Shown: in pieces, positions 57,025 to 64,000 of the stretch
Position numbering within the stretch: position 1 is the stretch's first letter
Layout: every line of letters starts with the position of its first letter
Assembly (NCBI GenBank): GCA_012845835.1
Contig: JABAKD010000027.1
Location: 12,818,487 to 12,882,486 of the forward strand
Direction of reading: 5' to 3'
Length of the DNA stretch: 64,000 nt
Source: Undaria pinnatifida
Lineage: Eukaryota; Sar; Phaeophyceae; Laminariales; Alariaceae
The notes under the pieces: model-generated
Told to the model about the DNA's origin: nothing
The model's database searches: none
What the model saw: only the letters and a program-made list of their open reading frames with translations
Position numbers and translations under genes: made by a program

Positions 57025-57850
57025 TAATGGAAGCGCCATAATGTAATTGCGGAAGTTGCAAGGCCTTCGTCCGACAGGTGGTCCAGCCCGGGAACAGAAA
57101 GAGTCATAGCGTCCGATCGTCTTGTTGCAGTGAAGGTACAGCAGCACTTGTACAGAGTTGTGGCAACGCTAAAAAGCTAAACTGCTGTTGTCTTGGTGTT
57201 TGGTGGGTTTTTAAGATTTTCGGATTTTGTTCCTTCGGGGAGTTCGAACATGTATTATGGCGTTTTGTACCGGGGGCGGCGTGATATCTGTATGTAGGGC
57301 TTTGCCTCGTGTTCTGTGCTGTGTTCGCCACCGTCGTTTGTAGGCACCGAGACGGAGAAAGCCTCACCATGCTTCGTAGATTGTCCATCAAGATCCTGTC
57401 GAGGGCGGCTGCTTCTTCACGCTCCGTATCTACCCCGTGGCGCGAATGCACCCCTTGTGAGTACGATCGAGTTTTTTTAGGCGTGTTTCCACTCAATCGC
57501 TTTGCGGTCGTTATTTGTTGTCAGGCAAGAGAGCAAGCAAGGCAAGCATGCAGTGCGCCCCAGGTGGGTACATATTTGCGACCACATAACATGTGTGTCT
57601 ACTCCAGGCTGAGTCTCGGCGCGCACACTGGGTGTACTGGATATCTATGCGTGGAAAGCGCGGTTTGATGTGAAGAACACACTTACACACAAGCACACAC
57701 CAGCGGCCGTCCTGTAACGCAGACGCATATGATAGTAACCCGTCGATGTTGCATGGTCCCCATTGCTATTCTTCGTATGCACCCGTTACAGCAGCAGTAC
57801 AAACCGAAGGTACAACTGCACCATAATTTCCCACGTATCGATATGATCGT
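57025..57850. repeat. Dispersed family A, copy 2
   Basis: Collinear with 27,413-28,290 with scattered substitutions and indels; it runs straight into family B copy 4, whereas copy 1 runs into family C. Confidence 0.75.
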
Positions 57851-57860
57851 ACGTGTAGTA

Positions 57861-58262
57861 CGAGGTCTCCGCTCGCCGCCAGCTACGCTCGCGCAAAGAA
57901 GAATGCAGCTAAACCATGTAAAGGGGGCAGAAAGAGGTCCATGATTTGGTGCGAACACGATTTGATTATGCATAGAGCTACTTGTGCAGAGCGAATTGCC
58001 CTGTGCTGTGTTGTGTGCTTGCTGGCGGTGTCACGTTCTGATCTGTAGTACAGGTGTAATTTGCGTGGAGGGAAAAACATGGGGACCGAGATCAAATGAA
58101 GAAAAAGCGAAAGGACGAGTGCACAAAACGTATACCTGGTACCTGGTACTGCTGTATGTTCGTAAGAAAGCACAGCGCAGCACGACACAGCACCGCAGCG
58201 CAGGGCAAGGCACGGCGCCGCATTGCACGGCACCGCACGGCGCTGAGCTGCGCTGCTGAGCT
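57861..58262. repeat. Dispersed family B, copy 4
   Basis: Starts CGAGGTCTCCGCTCGCCGCC (hairpin partly lost), with the core AAGGGGGCAGAAAGAGGTCC and GCACGGCGCTGAGCTGCGCT. It is truncated on the right by family C at about 58,262. A 50-bp family B piece recurs at about 59,773-59,825. Confidence 0.8.
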
Positions 58263-59760
58263 ATATTATGAAAATAAAAATGCACACCAGCTGTGAGGCC
58301 ATTTCTTATGCAGTCGGATCTGTCAGTCGAAAACGGCCTTTTTCGACTGAAGCCCCAATCGGGCTTTCTTACGCGGTCGAAAAAGGGCTTTTTCGACTCA
58401 ACTTTCTTCGACTAAGAGTTCCGACTGGCGGATCCAGTTGAAGAACTCGACATTTTCGACTGGATCCTCCAGTCGAAAAACTCAGTCGAAAAAGTTTTAC
58501 ACATGTTTTTTTAACCGATCGCATCGCTCATCCCACCACCAAACACACCCCCAAACGGCCACACGGCCACACACCCATACCAAGTACCACACTGCAGTAT
58601 CATACAAGGCGCTGACGCTGGCTTGGCTATCCCAGCTGTTGCTTCTCGCAGCAAGTCAGCGTGGCGCATTCCTAGTTTTGCTCGCCAGCAGCGTGTATCA
58701 CACGACGGCAGCAGCGCGCCGTCTCGATCCCATGCTGCCAACAACGGCTGCGGCTGCTGTGGCGTTGGCGGCTTTCGGCTGAGGGCAACTCTACGAACGT
58801 AGCTTTGGCGGCTTTCGGCTAAGCCCAAAGCCACCAACTCGTTGGGACGAGGGTTCGCCGAGCCGTTGCTCGCGGAGAAAGCGCGAAGCACAGAGCTGCC
58901 AACCGATTTCGACTGCTGTACAGCAGTACTCCTCACACCAACCACCTCTAGGAAGAGCACAAAAACTATAAAATCGACTCGACTGACGATAAGATGAAGG
59001 ACCAGAAGAATCCAGTTGAAAAAAAGTCCAGTCGAAAAGGGCCGTTTTCGACTGGCGGAATCCGACTGCATAAGAAATGGCCTGAGATCGAATATTTTGT
59101 CGAAACTCACCTTTGCAAGCTGTGTGTGATACTCCGATCGTGCGTATTACGGGTTGCGTGTCCTCATTAAGGATATAGGTCGGCGACTCCCCTTGCGACT
59201 ACAACAGTGTAGCTATCAGGGTCAGCAGGGTGATGTTAGTCAGTCTGTGCGCGGAAATTATAAAACTCGTTTCTGAGGGGGACAAAATCTGACAGCTGTG
59301 GAAGGAAATGTATCCGTTTATCAAATGAATCCTGTAAGTCGAATAACCGGTGAGGGGAGGGCGGAGTTTTTGAAGGACGTGGGGGCCTGGTTTTGATCTA
59401 AAGGGAGCGCGGGGATGGGGGGGGGGGGGGGGCGGGGGACGGGCGGGGCAGCTTAATTTGTGCCTGGAAACTATATATCCTTCAAAGGGATAAATGTGAC
59501 GGTTTTGGAAGGAATGCACCAGTTTATCATGGGGGGCGGGGGAGGGGGGGGGCGGGGCGGGCGGGGCACCTCAATCTGTGTGTGGAAACTATACATTCTT
59601 TAAAGGGGATAAATGTGACGGTATTGGAAAGAATGCACCAGTTTATCATGTATATCCTGTAAGTCGTACAACCAGTGAGTAGAGGGCGGAGTGTTCGAGG
59701 GGATGGGGGTGGGGTGAGGGGGTGGGGAGGTGGGGGGTGGGGGAGGGGGGGGTGGGGGAG
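58263..59760 (+). repeat. Dispersed family C, copy e (interrupted)
   Basis: Left piece 58,263-58,296 (CACACCAGCTGTGA) and right piece from 59,083 (TGAGATCGAATATTTTGTCG) rejoin exactly when the inserted element is removed. The right piece has the usual C order with G runs at about 59,416, 59,535 and 59,730-59,765. Confidence 0.88.
58297..59082. mobile_element. Harbinger-like non-autonomous TIR element
   Basis: The ends are inverted copies of GGCCATTTCTTATGCAGTCG (extending to 23 bp) and are flanked by TGA (58,294-58,296 and 59,083-59,085). GG-starting ends and a 3-bp T-N-A duplication suggest PIF/Harbinger. Subterminal zones are packed with GTCGAAAA/TTTTCGAC motifs. There is no transposase; a short frame 58,438-58,782 is not recognised. 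The empty site is seen in the other family C copies. Confidence 0.85.
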
Positions 59761-59829
59761 GGGGGGAGGGTGTATATAGCTGGGCTGATCTGAGCTGGGC
59801 GTACATTGTGATTCAATAACGTACTACGG

Positions 59830-60620
59830 GCTGGTTCACGTTAAAAAACCCAAATGTATTCCCCGGCGAATGCCCGCGCCGTTTTTTCGCCGTTTTTTCG
59901 ATTTTGACCGTAAAATTTTGCACACGTCTTCTATGTGCCCTTGCGAAGACCTCACCCAATCGATGTTCTTTTTTTTTCTTGCCTTATTTTTCGTCAATAA
60001 CAATTTTCAGAAAATGTAGACCACCTTGAGCCCAATTTTTTCGGCGAAAGAAGAAAAAATCACGGGTTAGGCCTCGGGATGGGCATGTAGAACACGTGTG
60101 CAAAAATTTCGGGGTCTATCTCTCAACAAACGGCGTGGACATTTGGACTTTTGTGCGTAAAAATGAGTTTTCCTTCAAATTACTTGGTTTTAGAGTAGTA
60201 TCCAGTTTTTTCTCTAGATAATGCTTGATGTTGAACACAGGCAGATCAGCTCTTCGAGTTTATGCGCGAAAAAATCTACAGACATGCCTTTGAGTACGTC
60301 CAACCGCATTGTGCAAAATGCGGCGCAGTTTTTTTTGCCCCCGCTGGGAAAAAGCCTTAATATTATTGGAAGGCCTGTCATTGGTCGATATGAGTTTCGC
60401 TCTCATTAATTAGTATTAATATTAGAGACAGCCCGAGGCCGGTAAAAAAAAAACGGCGGTGTTACCCTCTTCCATTAGTCATGGGGGTCACTATGATGTC
60501 AAATATTCACTCTTTGACTAGACTATACCAGGTATATATTGCGAGCGGTATTCGTGTGGGAGAGAATTTGGGAGGGGTTCTTTGAACCAGCCTGTACCTG
60601 GTATGTACAAACCTGGTGTA
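59830..60620. other. Unrecognised AT-richer spacer
   Basis: Contains duplicated CGCCGTTTTTTCG near 59,870-59,900 and a run of T. No supported gene or known repeat, except CTGGTAC-type motifs from 60,530 onward. Confidence 0.4.
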
Positions 60621-60679
60621 GTACGTGGTACGTACCTGGTATTGTTTTTTTTTTTCAAATCAACATCTGCGAAGCGTTG

Positions 60680-60795
60680 AAAAAAGCGCTGTTTCAGGCA
60701 TCCGAGCCCCCCCGCCCAGCCGTCCTGAGCGGCGGATATCTCTTTGGAAGCAAAAAAAGTGGAGGCCGATCAGGAAATCGATATTTGTATGTAGG
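60680..60795. repeat. Dispersed family K copy
   Basis: CAGGCATCCGAGCCCCCCCG, CAGCCGTCC, GGAAGCAAAAAAAGTGGAGG, CAGGAAATCGATATT, as at 12,600-12,725 and 62,785-62,895. Confidence 0.7.
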
Positions 60796-60833
60796 TCTAC
60801 AGGACTATCAACTAAGCCAGAGTCACTAATTGG

Positions 60834-61305
60834 GACTTTGTGATTTAGTGGATAGATTGTCCGCTTCTGAGCCTGTGGCGTGCGTGGGTTCGAATCCCGG
60901 CATCATGGGGGGGGGGGGGGGATGATGCGCAGGACTGTCCACTAGACCACAGAGACTGTCCGCTTCTGATCATGTTGTGTGCGTGGGTTCGAATCCCGGT
61001 ATAATGGGGGGGGGATGATACATAGGACTATCCACTAAGCTACAGTCTCACTTTGACTTTGTGGTCTAGTGGATAGACTGTCCGCTTCTGAGCCTGGCGT
61101 GCGTGGATTCGAATCCCGGTGTCATCGGGGGAAAAAAAATGAGACTCATAAGACAAAAGCAAAAATCGTTGATAGTATACAGCAGTATAATCATAAAAAA
61201 GGAGACGGTGAGAAGAACACAAAATCATTGTGGCTTTGTGGTCTAGTAGATAGACTGTCCGCTTATGAGCCTGGTGTGCGTGGGTTCGAATCCCGGTGTC
61301 ATCGG
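60834..61305 (+). repeat. Cluster of four tRNA-like (SINE-type) units
   Basis: Units at 60,834-60,907, 60,953-61,007 (5'-truncated), 61,054-61,127 and 61,233-61,305 have A-box TGGTCTAGTGGATAGA (degenerate in some) and B-box GGTTCGAATCCCGG. They are separated by G runs or A-rich linkers. They match the cluster at 12,801-13,275, down to the GTGTCATCG end. Confidence 0.82.
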
Positions 61306-61324
61306 AAAAAAATATATATTGTAA

Positions 61325-62175
61325 AAAATGAAAATATACTCCAGCTGTGAGATCGAAGATTTTGTCGAAACTCATCTTTGCAAGCTGTGTGTGATACTCC
61401 GATCACGCGTATTACGGGTTGTGTGTCCTCATTGAGGATATAGGTCGGCGACTCCCCTTGCAACTACAACAGTGTAGCTAAAGAAGGTGATGTTAGTCAG
61501 TTTGTGCGCGGAAACTATTAAACCCGTTTCTGAGGGGGACCAAATCTGACAGCTGTGGAAGGAAATGTATCCGTTTATCAAGTGAATCCTGTAAGTCGAA
61601 TAACCGGTGAAGGGAGGGCGGAGTTTTGAAGGACGTGGGGGCCTGGTTTTGATAAAAAAGGAGCGGGGTTGGAGGGGGGGGGGAGGGGGGTTGGAGACAA
61701 AAAAAAAAATGCACCAGTTTATCATGGGGGGGGGGGGGGGGGGGGCAGCTCAAACTGTGCGTGGAAACTATACATTCTTTCAAGGGGATAAATGTGACGG
61801 TTTTGGAAAGAATGCATCAGTTTATCATGTATATCCTGGGGTAAGTCGTACAATCAGTGAGTAGAGGGAGGGCGGAGTGTTCGAGGGGGTGGGGGGTGAG
61901 GGCGGGGCGGGGGGGGGGGGGGGGGGAGGGCTTTAGGTGGCATAGACGTAGGGGTTTGTTATACGTGTGATGCTAGATCTAGACGATGGTGCGGGTGGTG
62001 GGGAAGGAGGGGGCGTTCGGGGCGGGGGGGGGGGGGGGGGGGAAGGAGCGGCATGGATTACTCTAGAAAGATAACGAGGTGATATCTAGTGCGGGAAGTG
62101 TCTATAATCTGGCGGATTTCGATATTAGGTGGGGCGTTTGAGCAAGGGAGAGCGAGAAGGGGGGGGCGGGGGGGG
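61325..62175 (+). repeat. Dispersed family C, copy f
   Basis: Starts GAAAATATACTCCAGCTGTG; the minus-strand frame gives MSFDKIFDLTAGVYF. It shows three G-run-separated internal units (G runs near 61,675, 61,727-61,745, 61,909-61,926, 62,022-62,041 and 62,160). Confidence 0.88.
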
Positions 62176-64000
62176 GGTTTAAAGAAGATATACACAAGGT
62201 TCCCCTCCGGAAAATGCCTATAATAGGGGAGTGGTGCAAGAACGAAATCCAAGCATCCAACAACTGCTTGCCTGTTGTGGGCAAATAAGATGTACCTGGT
62301 GGTCGTGAAAACTATGTTCTTGTCCGCAGCTCGAGAAGCGGGGTGTGGGGAGGCGCCCTCCTGGGGACGGTTCGCTCTCTCCCCGTCGTGGCGGAGAACC
62401 GTAAATAAGTGGTAATCCCATCAGTACGTATCCATCACGAGTACTCGCACGATGAGGACTTTTCGTACGGACGACTCCTATGCAGTAAAAATTGAAATTT
62501 TGCGTGGTGAAAAATAAATGGACGAAAGGTGGATTTTCAACCGGCAAAAAAAAACATGAGTTGCTCCGTGCGCGGTCTTTCTATCGTGGTTGACTTTGAT
62601 TTTTTTTCTTTTTTTTTTCGTGTGGGAATGACCCATTTCAGAATAGGTACCTGTACTCTTCTTGTCTTGTTGAGCCAGATATTGAACTTCACGACGAGCG
62701 ATCCACGCCAGGATGGGCAATCATCCCCCTTTACCTCCAGCTCGTCGCAGAAAGTGCACGGAATGAGGAACTGTAGGGCTTATTGTCGCTGTTTCAGGCA
62801 TCCGAGCGCGCTCAGCCGTTCGGAGAGGAGAATGTCTTGAAGTTAGTGTGGGAAGCGAAAAAAATGGAGGCCGCTCAGGAAATCGATATTATATTTGTGA
62901 GTAGTTTTCTATGACGCAGCCAGATATGACACTGCAAATTTTCTGCGCTGACGCGCAACGCTAAGTCAATGCGATTCCACGACCATCGGAAAATAGCGAG
63001 TTTCGCAAAATGAAGAAAAGTGACAAAATGAAATGCTTGAGGATAGCGTTGCTCAGGGTTTGTCAAAGTTTCGCCACATAAAAGACGTTGATGGCTAACA
63101 CAGCCAATGAGCAAGCTGCTTGCTCAGGGGGGTGGCTTCAAGAATAGCTCCCAACCCTGAACAAAGAATCTCTCAAAGTTAGCGTGGGAAGCGAAAAAGA
63201 TGGAGACCGCTCATGAATTCGATATTTTGTAAGCAGTTATATATTAGGCAGTCGGACGCCCACTCGCTGCGAAAGCTTAAGAGTAGCAGGGCGTGCCAGC
63301 TCTTCCAACGAGTCGTCGCTTGGTAATGGTGCTGAGGCGGCGAAAGCAGCGCAGCAGGTTCAATCTAGGCAGGCAAGGCGAGGAGAGGAGGTGGATGTTG
63401 TGCTCACGGCGAAGCGCAACGCAAATACAGTAGCTACGCAAGCAACGCAACCTCGAGCTGGGTGACGGCAAGTAGGACGGCGACGACGACTGGCAATTGT
63501 GATATTGGGTTTGAAAAGCGGAGGGAGTAGGTCGCGGGGAAAGGTGGTGGTGCACCGTGCGTAGTAGATTGGCAGGACGCTCGAAGCTCGTTACAATTCG
63601 GGCGCAGGTCTTGAGTTTCGAGCTTACCGGAGAACATGGCGGAGAATCCCTGATCATTTTTTTTCCTTCATGTGGTTTTCAAATTTGAAATCCTGGAAGC
63701 ACATCCTGACCATGAACAACCACCCCCAAGCACTTTCACTTTGTTTTCTATTCTTTTCACGAAACTTCTCAATGGAACAGTCGGTCGAAGCGAATGTGTT
63801 GTTCGGTCATGATACTAGCCCTAAGTTAATACTTGGTACCTGGTACCTGGCGTTTACGTACGCGCGTAACATGTCCGATTGCCGTTGCCGGTACGGACCC
63901 CGAAATTCTGCCAGTACCTTGGCTGATGGCTATTGCTGGTACTGACCACCGAAATTACTGCGAGTACCGGCAGTACGTTGTTGTTCTCACTTTAACGCGC
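62176..64000. other. Terminal region with family K pieces
   Basis: Family K copies at about 62,785-62,895 (GGAGAATGTCTTGAAGTTAG, AAATGGAGGCCGCTCAGGAA) and 63,160-63,225. Overlapping frames on both strands (63,277-63,657 minus, 63,670-63,945 plus) have no recognised domain. CTTGGTACCTGGTACCTGG lies at about 63,832. Confidence 0.5.

Overview
The window is eukaryotic nuclear DNA: GT-AG introns of about 2.7 to 3.2 kb, one host gene with scattered exons, and dense layers of LTR retrotransposons, DNA transposons, tRNA-derived SINE-like units, tandem repeats and CAG/CTG/AAC microsatellites. The host gene belongs to the DUF4281 (ABA4-like) plastid-membrane family, so the organism is probably photosynthetic. 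Together with the CAG/polyQ-rich repeats this suggests a brown alga or related ochrophyte; that is inference, not proof.

Layout. 1-5,363: mostly unrecognised sequence with an old, internally deleted copia remnant (2,030-3,574) split by a foldback element. 5,364-6,462: a non-autonomous hAT-type element with an 8-bp target duplication. 7,111-13,458: three in-phase exons of the DUF4281 gene on the minus strand, with introns holding dispersed repeats, tandem arrays and tRNA-like units; its 5' exon(s) were not found. 16,247-18,401: unidentified plus-strand exon-like pieces. 20,519-20,729: a dense run of perfect hairpins. 21,180-22,200: a satellite of about 293 bp. 23,165-24,885: a second hAT-type element. 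25,800-32,000: dispersed families A, B, C, F and a SINE, plus a CCAAT-rich tandem array.

32,176-41,284 is a nested insertion: a hAT element (8-bp TSD CAAAGCAC) containing an LTR-bounded copia element (32,739-40,603; LTRs 287 bp each, 7 differences). The copia element has an intact DD35E integrase but broken reading frames, a polyQ Gag and an extra 292-codon ORF before gag. 41,950-50,688 holds more copies of families C, E, F and H, a 223-bp perfect tandem duplication and an (AAC)n tract. 50,689-51,987 is a pogo/Tigger-like element ending inside the gag frame of a third copia element (51,988-56,950). That third copy is one long frame broken only by two TGA codons, but it carries substitutions at catalytic integrase and RNase H residues. 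57,000-64,000 returns to families A, B, C, K and tRNA-like units, including a Harbinger-like element inserted in a family C copy.

Functionally this is one host gene in a transposon graveyard. Several insertions can be ordered in time because an uninterrupted paralogue of the target lies in the same window. Family letters (A-K) are my own labels for repeats that recur here.
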